A stretch of 64,000 nucleotides of DNA from Hermetia illucens (taxonomy: Eukaryota; Arthropoda; Insecta; Diptera; Stratiomyidae): positions 160,784,164-160,848,163 of the forward strand of contig NC_051852.1 in NCBI RefSeq assembly GCF_905115235.1. Reading direction: 5' to 3'. Position numbers and translations under genes: made by a program. The notes beneath the pieces were generated by a model that saw nothing but the letters and a program-made list of their open reading frames with translations, was not told the DNA's origin and made no database searches. This document shows, one piece after another, positions 52,429 through 63,680 of the stretch (its first letter is position 1; each line of letters starts with the position of its first letter).

Positions 52429-55400
52429 ACGCCTAAAACCGGGACAAATTGTACCAACTGGTCCTCCAGGTTGGGGGTTGGGTAGGGCTGACAACCCTAC
52501 ACGGAAAACAACTTGTTACGAAGCCACAACAGGAGCCTCGGACAGGACGGACTTTAAAACGACGGACCCGGCAACGACAACGGATGAACGATTTGCGCAT
52601 TTTCTCATGGAACGGGCGCTCCCTGTACAGAGATGAAGCTGATGAGCAGCTAGCCGATACCCTGTCCCAATAGAGGGCTAATATAACAGCGTTACAAGAG
52701 ATGCGATGGACAGGGACCGGTTTCCTGGAGAAGAGCCGCTACACCATATATTATAGCGGTCATCCAGTAAACCATGTGCTCGGAGTAGGTTTCTTACTCA
52801 GCCAAAAAGTGAAACCTGCTGTTATCGGCTTTGAAAACATAAGCGAACGGCTATGCACTCTGCGATTGCGACGCAAGTTTAGAAATATAAGCCTCGTTAA
52901 CGTTCACGCCCCTATAGAGGAGACTGCAGAGTCGGAGAAGGATACCTTCTACGAGGCAGTAGAACGAACCCTCGAAGCCTGACCCAGATATGATATCAAA
53001 ATCATACTTGGGGATTTTAACAGCCAAGTAGGGAAGGAACTCGTATTCAGGCGATACGTTGGCTCCCATAGCTTACACGAAAATACAAATGATAACGGAC
53101 TGCGGATTATTCAATTAGCAGGGTCACACGAAATGGTTGTTGGAAGTACCTGGTTTGCGCGGAAAGTGGTCCACAAACATACATGGGCCTCTCCAGACGG
53201 GACCACTTTCAACCAAATTGACCACGTGTTGATCGAACGCCGCCACCTCTCAGCCTTGATGAATGTTAGAACATATTGGAGGGCCAATATAGACTCGGAT
53301 CACTATCTCGTTGGTATGGTGCTCCGAGCTCGAATAACAACACCACCTAGAATCCCCTCTGACAATCAGGTGAGAGTGAACACTGAAGCCATCCACAACA
53401 CAACTCTCCGTGACACCTAAAAGAGGGAAATGGATGCCTCAATAACTGCAGTCAACAGAGGACCTGGAGATGAAGCATCAACAAATGATCTTCACAATCA
53501 CCTGAAGAACGTTATCATGGATGCGGCCACAAATATACTTGGCCCCAGCCGCAAAAGGAGTCGGAACGGCTGGTTTGACGATGAATGTAAGCTAGCAACG
53601 GAACGGAAGAATGCCGCATACCGAGTAATGTTGCATTCTCAAAGAACGCGGGCACGCACAGAGACTTATCACGAACTCCGTCGAACGGAGAAGCGACTTC
53701 ACAGACGGAAAAAAGAAGCCTGGGAGAACCAACAAGTCTATGAACTAGAAAAGTATAGGGAGCAACCGCACTAGGCGCGGAACAAGTTAGCAAGATGAAG
53801 CCTTACACACCTCGATGCTCATCCTTCCGAGACAAAGAGGGAAATCTAATTTCTGACAGAATGGGCATATTGGAGTGATGGGTTGAGTATTTTTATGAGC
53901 TACTGAACAACCAGAACATCGGCAAGTTGGAGATCCCGCCAACTGAAGACGACGGACAAATACTGCCACCACCAAGTTTAGGAGAAACAGTCCGGGCAAT
54001 TCATCGGCTAAAAAATCATAAGTCATCAGGAGACGATGAAATTACAGCCTAATTGGTTAAATATGGAGGCGACCAGTTACACCAAGTGGTACTTCAACTT
54101 GTGCCCAAGGTACGGACAGCGAATCAATGCCTAACGATTGGAAACGAGGCATTATCTGTCTCATACATAAAAAGGGAGATATCACACAGTGCAGCAATTA
54201 TAGAGGTATCACGTTGCTGAGTACCATCTACCAGGCAAATTAGCAACAGATCATATTTTCTCTGTGCGGCAAGCGATGGAAAAACTGTTGGAATATGGAC
54301 AACAGTTGCACCATCTATTCATCGGCCTATGATAGCATAGCCAGGGTAAAACTGTACACGGCCATGAGAGAATTCGGTATCCCGACGAAATTAATAAGAC
54401 TGACTAGGCTGACCCTGACCGATGTGCGAGGCCAGATAAAAGCACCAGGATGACTCTCAAGACCATTCGACATCAACAACGGTATACGACAAGGGGATGC
54501 CCTATCATGCGTCCTCTTTAACCTGGCCCTCGAGAAAGTGATCCGTGATGCTGAGGTAAATGCAAGAGGTACGATCCTCTTCAATTCCCTCCAACTACTG
54601 GCCTATGCTGACGATATCGACATCAACCACCCGAGACGTACAAACTGCCTTCATCCAGATCGAGCAGGCGGCGCGAGATGTTGGGCTGCACATCAATGAA
54701 GGCAAGACAAAATATGTGGCGGCAACGTCAGCACCGAAGACGAATCAACCAACAATATCGAACCGCACTGGTCAAACACGAAGAAGAATAAGGATAGGAG
54801 AATACAACTTTGAGACCGTTGACAATTTCTCCTATCTAGGGTCGAAAATCACAACCGATAACAACTACGATGATGAAATCCGCGCACGGTTGTTGTCAGC
54901 CAACAGAGCCTATTTCAGCTTACAAAGACTGTTCCGCTCGAAACGTCTCACCATAGGGTCAAAGCTCTTACTGTACAAGACTATGATCTTGCCAGTCCTC
55001 ATGTATTCCTCGGTTCTTAGCAAGAAAAATTACGATCTCTTGGCTGCGCTCGAGAGAAGAATCCTCCGAAGAATTTTTGGCCCTCTACATGAGGATGGAC
55101 GATTCCGTAGCCTACACAATGACGAAATCTATGAGCGATAACATGACCGTCCGCTTGTGAATAAAATCCGGCTCAATAGGTTACGGTGGGCTGGTCACTT
55201 AATCCGTGTGGATGAGGATGATCCCACCCGGAAAGTCTATAAGGGCAATATCTATGGTAGAAAAAGAAGACGAGGCAAACCCTGCCTAAGATGGAGCAAT
55301 GGCGTAGGTCAGGACGCCAGACAACTTTTAAGGATATCGAATTGGTGGACCTCGGCGCAAAACCGGGATGTCTGGAGTTCCTTATTAAGGCAGGCCTGGA

Positions 55401-55440
55401 CCGGATACCGGTTGTTGCGCCGTTGATGATGATGATGATA
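52429..55440 (+). mobile_element. RTE-A LINE, most complete copy
   Basis: About 3.0 kb, lacking only part of the 5' UTR. Endonuclease: YTIYYSGHPVNHVLGVGFLL, GFENISERLCTLRLRRKF, ILGDFNSQVGKELV (about 53015), HTWASPDGTTFNQIDHVLIE and SDHYLV (53300). Linker: NTEAIHNTTLRDT, NILGPSRKRSRNGWFDDECK. RT: MGILE-WVEYF, AIHRLKNHKSSGDDEI, INNGIRQGDALSCVLFNLAL, AYADDIDI at 54602, DNFSYLGSKITTDNNYDDEI and the C-terminus RRRGKPCLRWSNGVGQDARQ. The ORF is broken by at least four stops and several frame changes. It ends in (TGA)n at about 55424-55440, the kind of short 3' microsatellite expected of RTE elements. Confidence 0.85.
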
Positions 55441-56214
55441 TGGTGGAATTTCTTGTTTATTGAAGGAATTGATTCTACCACTAATTATTAAATTTCGATA
55501 ACTATGTAAACACCATCTTGTGGTTGTGTTCACTTAGTACATAGGTCTTACTTGCTTTATGATAATATGAAAATTATTTCTGGTTGGGGTTTATACCGGC
55601 ACCTTCACCAAAAAGCAGAGTCTAACCGAATTTTCAGTTTCTGTTGGTGGAAGTTACTGGTCATATGTGAACTAGTTCTATCTTTCGGGTAGATGCTTGT
55701 CATTCATCTGTGCTTAAGCGCAGTCTAGAAGTGTTATAGTTCCACACTGAGCATCTTTGGTCTTAATACGACCTGATTGTTCTAGATTCTTCAGATATTG
55801 GATATGAATATGGCTAGCAACTGCTTTCGATTCGGAGCCTTGATATTTTAAAATAAACTTAGAAATCATAGCTTAAATAAATTTATTGATATAAAGTTAA
55901 GGGGGTCATCCCGTGTGAAGATTGTTTTTTTTGGTTTTTTTCAGAAATTTTTTCTAAAGAACTGGATGAAGATACAAATACGAATTTTTCACCATAGATT
56001 TATTAATATCTTGAGCGTGCACAGTAATTTTTCCAGCAGCAATAGCTATGGTTATTGAAATACAGAGCAATTTACAATACAATACACCCATCTCCAAAAA
56101 AGGTGTTTTTCTGCGGCCACGCTAGACGGCATTTTAACGTACAGACCTAACTACAGTCCGCAAACTAGGATTATTAAAAAATATCAAAAGCTAAATTTTT
56201 GGTGCCGTGTTAAA
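55441..56214. other. AT-rich intergenic sequence
   Basis: No gene or shared repeat recognised. It is a plausible intron or spacer sequence. Confidence 0.4.
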
Positions 56215-57010
56215 CTTTTTAAGGTTTTGTGTAAACACAAAACCTTATTAAAATCGGTTTACTGTCTGTCTGTCTGTCCGTCATACGCATTTTTCTCGGA
56301 GACGGTTATAGTGATTGTCACCAAATTTGGTAGAAAGGTGGGAACTGTGAATGCTCATGCATATAGTGAGTTACATCCTTTTACGATGAATTTAAGGGGG
56401 GGGGGTCCCCATACATGCAAAAGGGCGGTGTAATTTTTTTTTATCAAATATAGCCATGTGGGGTATCAAATTAAAGGTCTCAATTAGTACTTGTCGAAGC
56501 CGATCTTAGTTTTGACATCTGTTGAAAAGGTGGGGAGTGCGGGGGGTTGAAAACGGTCATTTTTTTAACGAACCCATTCTCAGAAACTACCAAATCGAAA
56601 AATCTGAAAAAAATCGGGGGGCTGCCACTATATGGTGCCTAGGCTCCGAAATGCCCTCCATACCGATACTTGTTTGAATAAAGTTAATAATAGTACATTA
56701 CTATAATTTTTAGTAATTGACAGGAAAACCCCCCTTAAGTTCACCCTAGAATCACAGAATTTCGCAGCAATGCAGGCTATAGTATAGGGCATGATTCTGC
56801 CAAATTTGGTGAAAATCGCACTATTACTAACAAAGTTATACTAGGTCGAAACTGTCGCTCCTCTGCAAATTCAGGATTATGAACGCCAATATCACTTGAA
56901 AGTTGCTATTTTCACATAATATATGCATATTTTACGTGCTACATGCTAATGGGACAAATGCGCAATCAAATCTCTTTATAAAAGCTTCCGGTTTCTCGAC
57001 TTGTTTTTTG
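56215..57010 (+). mobile_element. GTCY-type non-autonomous element Y, full copy
   Basis: Head: a perfect palindrome AAGGTTTTGTGTAAACACAAAACC (12 bp arms around AA) at 56221-56246, then TTATTAAAATCGGTTTA and a (CTGT)n/GTCY microsatellite. Body: TTTTTCTCGGAGACGGTTATAG, CACCAAATTTGGTAG and two poly-G/poly-T stretches. End: about CTTCCGGTTTCTCGACTTG at 57005. It has no coding capacity. Layout (conserved core beside GTCY repeat) resembles dipteran mini-me/INE-1-type elements. Other copies: 31050, 43270, 47505, 50305 and 60590. Confidence 0.65.
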
Positions 57011-57620
57011 TTAATTTTGGTGTTTTTTTAAGGCTTCTTTAATCAATAACAAAAAAAGCTACTGAATGGATCGCAATTATTCTAGAAATATGTTCTGAAT
57101 AAGTCGTGAAAATTTCAAAGAATTTCGTTTGATAGATTTTGGGCTATGGTGGCAGCCGATTTTCAACATGCAGTTTCGAGAAAAACGCATTTAAAAAGTA
57201 GAATGCGAATTTTAGTCATAAAACCTTAACTGACCATTAATCTGCAATACCTAGTCCATAAACCTTAGGTTTCTTCAAGAAACGCATGCATAGCCTTGGC
57301 TTCAATTCTTGTCCTTTTCGCGAAGTCATTCGAACATTATTCGGAATGATAAATATATTATTACGGCGATCGACGTACATAAATCTGGCATATGACTTAC
57401 CACGTGTGTAACACTATAATTTCCGAACGACCCCAAACATCAGAAAATCATATATTCTACACTATATCTAAATATAATTGATGCCAAAAAAAAAATTCGA
57501 TTCCGCAGATCCGACACACGGTATGATCCCCTTAAGGAATAATAAGCGAGACTCTCTCAAAGTTAAAATTTTACAGCTTTTCAATAATTCGTTTAGCTTG
57601 ACTGAAAATTCATTGTCAAC
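57011..57620. other. AT-rich sequence, nothing recognised
   Basis: No motif or repeat shared with the rest of the window; a short A-run near 57480. Confidence 0.35.
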
Positions 57621-58276
57621 TCAACTTTTTAAACTTCAATTAGTTTTCACATTTCATTTCCAAGTTTATTCCGCCACGGAAAACGCCGGTGGTGGCATCT
57701 GACATCGAAATAAGTTTCGAATGTTGTTAACCCTGCTGCGCCACATCACTTCGCCCCCAGATGAAACCTAGGGGTTTCAGCGACTGAACCCGGAACTGCG
57801 TTTGTCATTATTCTGCGAAGCAAACGCGACGTTGATTTGCGGCGCACACGGGCTTCAGCCTGGATACGGAGACAGCCTCTTTGTGTCCTCCGATCTCGAG
57901 CTGGAAGAAATGCTCTTTTAGTCTTGGTATGACTATCACTAGCACATGCTTTCGATTTGAAGCATAACATGTTTCTGTACACTTATAATAATATTTTCAC
58001 GATGGATGCGATTGAAGATAAAAACCTTTCGATGTAAATTCTCACCCAAGCACTCTCTCTTGAATTTCATTTAAGTTGTATGTCTCCTGTTCAATCTTTC
58101 GAGGAAAAAAATTGCCCCGAATCAAACACAATGTTGTAATCAATTTCCTTCCTTTATTATCTAAAACGGAAGGCAATAAACTATTCAAAAACGAAATTGA
58201 AAATAGGAAACTGAAAAGTTCTTTATGGACTATGTCAAGTTCACCACCATTGAAAATCAAAATGTCAAATCACTTT
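57621..58276. repeat. Degraded repeat flanking a gypsy fossil
   Basis: A block of about 130 bp (57625-57755: CCGCCACGGAAAACGCCGGTGGTGGCA ... TTCGAATGTTGTTAA) recurs in direct order at 58310-58390 (CCGCCACGGAGAACACCGGTTGTGGCA ... AACAACATTCGAA partly). It could be LTR-related, but I cannot prove it. Confidence 0.4.
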
Positions 58277-58990
58277 TTACTTTCCATTATTTTTTTTCGA
58301 CCCATCAAGGCCTACCCCGCCACGGAGAACACCGGTTGTGGCAACTGTCAATTGAATTAACAACATTCGAAAGTGTGCTGTGCCACACTCTCCCCGCTCG
58401 AGAATACGGTACCGGCCTTCGTATGGAGGCTGCAGCGGCTTCCGGACAGCATCTGTCCTGACCAGGATGTGCATGCACGTGTCCAGCTCCTTGGGAGCGC
58501 AGGCAGGTATGGATGTGGGTCGGGTGGGAGGTGTAGTTTTAAGGCAGTGGAGATTGTCTTTCAGCAGGCGCAGCAATCCTGAGTATGTGAGACCCGGTCT
58601 CTTGTCGAAGACCGGAGCCTTGGGTTCTCCCCGTATATCAGTTCCGCGGGGCTGGCAGCAAATTTCTCTCGCTGGGTTGCTCGGAGGCCAAATAGGACGA
58701 GAGGCAAAACCAAAGTGGTGACCGCGAAACAAAAAGTTAGAGTAACGGATCTTCGCAATGTCAGAAGACTCCGCCGCCATTGTTGCAATTCTGACAAGCG
58801 GCAGCGAACCCATCATTTACAACGTATCCAGACCCACTCGGAGAGCCGGCGCATCAGAAATCTAACGAGCGCGACCACCTTTTAACATTCACAGCAGCAA
58901 CCTGTACAACGAACGATCATTGGGCAACCGCAGCGGCAAACTCAAATAAGGCCACAACTGACTTCATCTTAACAGCAAATTAATTAATAA
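58277..58990 (-). mobile_element. Ty3/gypsy fossil, integrase C-terminal region
   Basis: Minus strand, about 0.5-0.7 kb. The sequence corresponds to the end of a gypsy pol polyprotein (region around VRTDAVRKPLQPPYEGRYRI, the small domain after the integrase core). No LTR pair, gag or RT is seen. It is broken, with a few breaks, and is only a remnant; an old insertion. It is not in continuity with the gypsy fossil at 27.7-29.0 kb. Confidence 0.7.
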
Positions 58991-59599
58991 GAATATATGG
59001 TTCACTCCTTAACGGGGCATAGTGCGTTGACGACTCTCACGCGTCATCGTCCACGGTTTCTTGAAATCACCTTGAGCTCTTTCCAGGACTTTCGGAAATC
59101 CGTGCACTCCACTGTTTCGCGCTATGTGCTCCTGGGGCGATACACTCGTCGGTCAGCTTGGAATAGTGGATTCAATGGCGCAGTGTAGTTAGCAATGAAA
59201 TTCTGGCCTTTCCTTAAAATGAAAAGTGTAACCTGTCCACTGCCGACTTCTCACCAGCACGCCAATTGGTAACTGGAATTTCTTTGTTCGAAATTGTATT
59301 AGACCAGCTACACTGAGAACCTTGATTTTGTGGACCTTTTATCTTCAGCACAGCTATACGTGCCTCTTTTCAAATTCGGAGTCATTTGGCCAAGGAATAT
59401 GGCCCGGGGAGAGAGCAGACAGATGTCATCAGTGTAATCGAGGTGTGCTCCATTGCAGCTTCCCACGTCTTCCCAGTAAGGCAAGAACGCCACCAATAAC
59501 ATGAACAAATAATATCGATTACAAAATGTAACTTTGGCAGACTCTATTTTGGACCTCTAATGCACCTGAGACTTCACCTTGGCACAGCGTGTGGCGCCA
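58991..59599. other. Unassigned sequence
   Basis: No open frame with a motif; probably decayed repeat. Confidence 0.3.
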
Positions 59600-59990
59600 T
59601 CATACATTGCTTTGATAATAACCTTTAATTTCTTCTGAATGCTCGTTCTGTTGCACGCCAGATACACTCCCTGTTGATGTTGTTGAAAGCCTTCTGGAAA
59701 TCGATGAAAAGTAGTTAAAGCGGAGGTCTAACCTCCGAACACTGTTCAAAAATGTTGCATGGATGCTTCCATAACCAGTGCAATAACAAGTTACCTTTTT
59801 GTCATATTGCACACTACGCTGAATTTGCTGGGATTTCGCAGGGTATTGAAGCTCGATATCACTCGTAGAGATCAATATAACCTTCAATCCCTTACGTTCT
59901 TCGATCCACTTCCTTGATTCCGAAGTCATCCTGATCAAGTGACCGCCCTTCGGGACGTGGCCAACTACCTGGGTAACACCCGAGATAAGA
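59600..59990 (-). mobile_element. LINE RT scrap
   Basis: On the minus strand, the segment 59600-59720 translates in part as FIDFQKAFNNINRECIW, the block before the catalytic site in RTE/R2-type RTs. The remainder has no motif. Confidence 0.4.
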
Positions 59991-60480
59991 ACATTTTTAA
60001 TGGGTACCTAATGCTTATCAATATTTTCAGGTGGCTTATTCAAGGTAGGGACAGCGATCGATGTTGAGCTTTGGGGGTCGCAGCTTTCCCACTGCGAGAG
60101 GCGCCGGACGCCATACATACGTTAGCGGATGTGATGCTATTGGTTGTAATTGGAGCACATCAGCACCACAGGTCTGATGTGCCTCTAAGCGGGGCATTCA
60201 CATAGAAAATGCTCCGTGGTTTCCTCTTCCTCATTACAGGCGTTGGTATGTCCAGCAACATTTAGGTTCTGCCACCTGTCATTATGGGAAGCGTGTCCCC
60301 AGCCTTAGCTAATGTTACTGATACTCCAATTGCTGGTTCCTCTCTTTTGCTAAGGCATCCGCGATTTCATTTCCTTTTATACCACGGTGACCGGTGTTCA
60401 GAGTAATTCCGTCGTATTGAATCTAAAGATGGAGGTCAAACGATTTCTGCATTCCTGAACGATTTTCGAAGTGATCAAAG
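59991..60480 (-). mobile_element. LINE RNase H and Cys/His tail fragment (I/LOA group)
   Basis: On the minus strand: TGHRGIKGNEIADALAKE (RNase H, final catalytic Asp), then, after frame changes, CNEEEETTEHFLCECP-like Cys/His block and a tail with LTYVWRPAPL. About 490 bp; RT is missing. Not the same family as the LOA element at 12 kb. Confidence 0.6.
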
Positions 60481-60589
60481 GACTACCCAACGCTTTTTAT
60501 ATAGAGTGACTCTTAGATATTTTACTTCTTCGGAGATTTGAAGGGTTATACTTCTCATCTTTGGGAGGCAAAGTCTATGTTGTTTCCTT

Positions 60590-61025
60590 CTTTTTAAGGT
60601 TTTGTGTAAAACAAAACCTTATTAAAATCGGTTTACTGTCTGTCTGTCTATCTGTCTGTCCGTCCGTCTATCTGTCTGTCTGGCTGCCAGCTTCATCTTA
60701 TATCTCAGAAACGGTTACACCTATTGATACGAAATTTGGTAGAAAGGTGCGACCTGAGAATCTCACTGTATGCAGTGAGTAACATAGTTACCCGTTTAGT
60801 TTATACACGCAAAAGGGGGGTGTAAAATTTTTTTTCACTAAGTATGTATAATCGTATGGGGTATCAAATGAAAGGTCTCGATTAGTACTTTGCGAAATTG
60901 ATATTAGTTTTGGTATTAATTGCAAAGGGGAGCTGTGCGGGTGTCCGAAAAGGAACTTCAAGGACCTGTTCTCAGAAACTCCCCATCCCAAATATCTGGA
61001 AAGAAATATGGTGGTCTAGCACTAC
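60590..61025 (+). repeat. GTCY-type element Y, copy
   Basis: AAGGTTTTGTGTAAAACAAAACCTTATTAAAATCGG head at 60597, a 60 bp CTGT/GTCY microsatellite (60636-60690), then GATACGAAATTTGGTAGAAAG and GGGGTATCAAATGAAAGGTCT as in the other copies. It stops at about 61025 at the next LINE piece. Confidence 0.7.
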
Positions 61026-61026
61026 T

Positions 61027-61670
61027 TTAGTGTTGTCCTTTACAATTATTGCAGATGCAGCTTTTGCGTGGCGAAGGTTTACCTGGGCTGTTAGTCATGG
61101 TCGCATTCAGTGTTGGATTATCATCTTCTTCCTCCGACATGACACTTATCTGTTTCGCGCTGTCCACCTCGAACGCTAGGAGATCTAGGTCGTAAACCTT
61201 CTCCTCCTCAGTGGGCGGGATGTCCAGCTCCCTGCTCGACCTTTCTCTTGTGGCTTTTATGACCTTCGCGATTATTTTGGGGATCTTGGTGGGCTTCCCA
61301 TGGGAAGTGTTCTTTAAAGTATCGTCGATCGTGAGGAGTTTTCCTTTCTCCTCTACCTTGCTTCTAAGGGCTCTCTGCAATCGCGTGTGAAGATCTTTGT
61401 TATAAGCAATTAAGAGGCCCAGGCGAATTTTTAGCTTCATGGTCACGGCTTTGGAAGGTAAACTATTATCATCTGTGTGCTTGGTATATCTTCTCCAGTA
61501 TATGCAACACATGTCGACAGCTCTGCTCCCTTCCAACTTTGCAATTTAGGAATAATAGTCCTAAGCCTTTCGTTGGACAGTCTACCAATAAAACATATTG
61601 TTGAAGGCGTATGCCGGTGAATACTAGCTCGGAACTCCATCTCTTGCACATTTACATGACGACAAGGTCC
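61027..61670 (-). mobile_element. LINE ORF1-like fragment
   Basis: Minus-strand frames give KGAELSTCVAYTGEDIPSTQ, then VTMKLKIRLGLLIAYNKDLH and an acidic tail (PTEEEKVYDLDLLAFEVD). The helix-rich layout followed by an acidic tail resembles ORF1 of LOA/R1-type LINEs, but I see no zinc knuckle and no database check was possible. It could instead be an unrelated gene fragment. Confidence 0.4.
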
Positions 61671-62118
61671 TTAACATTTTCTACACCTCACGAGTGAGTA
61701 TTTACTCCGAAATTAATTTCGGCAGTATAGCCAGCCGGAAGCCCTTCAGCGCACTAATATAGTTAATGGCGGGGATCCTGGCTTCTACTTTCTCCCCTGA
61801 CCTATCCGGGATTTCCTTCTAATTTGTTCCGAATTTGGTTTTCTTGGGATATCCGTTACTGCTCTCCTCATTAGTTCCGCTATTGAGTCTTTGTATCAGC
61901 TTCTTTCTTTTTCAGGCCTTCATTCAGGTAGCTCCGATTCTATCTGGCAGCTGCACCATTTAAGCCTGTGCCCTTCTTGATGTCTAATATACTTACCTTA
62001 GGTATATTTTTGTTGATCCCTGTCTTCTGCTCAAGGACCTTAGTTCCTCATCATTGATCTGTGCTGAACTGCTGCCTTAAGAGGTAAGGGTTGCATATTG
62101 AGCGTTCATGATTCTTCT
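61671..62118. other. Unassigned sequence
   Basis: No supported feature; probably the continuation of worn LINE sequence on the minus strand. Confidence 0.3.
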
Positions 62119-62775
62119 TCTTCTTTGGTGACCGTCCCACTTTTGGACAAGCCGTTGCGTCAGTAGTTCCACAGTTGAATTATGTCGCGATTACAGTTGT
62201 CAGGGATGCGCTCAAAAATCTTCCGGATCAAATGGTAATTTGGACATTCTGCTGGACTGATTTTCTTTATCCATATTGAAACGATCGTGCTTTCTTGCCA
62301 ATGGTGTTTTACGTGGCTCAAAAATGCGATTTAAGAGCTCACTGAATTACAATGTCAGGTCCTAGATTTTCGATTTTTAGAACTCAGCGGCGAGTTCGTC
62401 ATGTCCTTTTGCTTTGCTCGATGTCATTCGTTTGATTGTTCCTATGGCACTAGCAGGTAGAATTGCTTCGGATTATGGTGGCATTTGTGAAAGTGGGAAA
62501 TGAGAAAATTTTTCCGTTGAAATATTGTTATAACTAGGGGAAAGCTTTTTGTCAAATCTATCAATTTGGCTGAAGTTTTCCGTCATTTGTATTTTGCGGC
62601 TTGTCGGTCGGTAAGCAAAGAACCGCTCATTCCATTAACGTAACAGAAGTGATATACTGTGTTTGCCGGTGCCGGATCTTCATAAGTCGATGCAGATCCT
62701 TCGTGTCCACTTTATCAGCAAAATTTTCGCAATAGGTCGCTTGGGTAATGGCGTTATATAGGTGAAGAAATCCTC
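62119..62775 (-). mobile_element. RTE-B LINE fragment (RT start and linker)
   Basis: Begins with CTTCTTCTTCTTTGGTGACC and matches RTE-B at 20840-21190 (TAGTTCCACAG-TT; GGATCAAATGGTAATTTG; CTTTCTTGCCA; ATGTCATTCGTTTGATT) and its linker at 22700-22900, with small gaps. Many breaks. Confidence 0.65.
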
Positions 62776-63680
62776 CATTCTACTACAGGTAATAAAAAAT
62801 TCATTGCAGGATTCTCCTCTCAAACTGGTCTAACACTTGGTGACGAAGGCAATTTGTATATCTCAGGCTATTTGTTAGGATAGTACCAAAGAGATCAGGT
62901 GATCAACGGGGAATCAGGCATTGTTCCACTGCCCCAAACTTTAAGCATAAATTGATAAACTTCTAGGTATGGTTGTTACCTCCATAGTTAACCAGTTCGT
63001 CTACAATTCAATCGGTTCCTGGCGACTTACGATTGCTAAGCCGATGAATCGCTTTGACTGTTTTTCCTGGTTGGTCGTAGCAGCATTTGTCCGTCGTCTT
63101 CATTCTGCGCGTCCTTCAGCCCGTGACATTCTAGTTGTTGAGTGGTTTGTTGCTGGAAATCAGATTTTTCGCTGTGTTTTGGGTGCCTGGTAGGTTCCTC
63201 CCTTGAAGTTCACGGATTTGTTGATTATTCAAGGGTTCCTTTTTCTGTCAATCAAGTCGCTTCTCCGCTCGAAGGAATTCGGGGTAGGTCGCGCTGCGTT
63301 CGTTGAGATTGCAGCACTGCCCAATAAGCTGCTTTTTCCCGTTCCTTTGCTGGGACGGTCCACTTGCCTCATTAAATGTATCCTTCGCCGATTCTGCGGT
63401 CTGTTCTGTAGGGGCGTTAAAGAGGAGTTTGTGGTTTGAAATCTCCCTTTCAAACGCAGAATGCATAGCCGCTCATTTAAGTTTTCAAAGCCGATAATAG
63501 CAGATTTCATTTTCTGGGTGACTAGGATGCCTTCTTCTTCTTCTTCTTCTTCAGCCGTTTGAGGTTTTTCGTTATTAAATAGCTGCATAAAGGCATAGTT
63601 AGGTGTGTGCTTCATAGTGAGTACCAACCTATGGTTTCGTCCTGGGCGCGTATTATCTTTTGACTTCCTTAGCGGCAATT
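62776..63680 (-). mobile_element. RTE-A-related LINE, 5' half, diverged
   Basis: Minus-strand frames give TQKMKSAIIGFENLNERLCI and LRLKGRF, corresponding to SQKVKPAVIGFENISERLCT of the copy at 52.8 kb, followed by NAPTEQTAESAKDTFNEAS. The left part has the pre-RT linker remains (GGNNHT... RLSNRKSPGTD-type). A (CTT)n run at 63533-63554 encodes a poly-Glu stretch. Its 5' end (about 63645) shares CCCAGGACGAAACCATAGGTTGGTAC with the start of the 42.3 kb copy. It is 10-20% diverged from the other copies by eye and has a large internal deletion. Confidence 0.65.

Noticed and set aside
56227-56433. Small protein with a CLSVCPS-type start seen also at 60561-60782
   Set aside because: It is the translation of the CTGT microsatellite and element Y head; it differs in frame and end between copies.
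57625-58395. Pair of similar blocks as the LTRs of a complete gypsy element
   Set aside because: The blocks are short, diverged, and lack the internal structure expected between two LTRs; only a pol-end remnant is present beside them.
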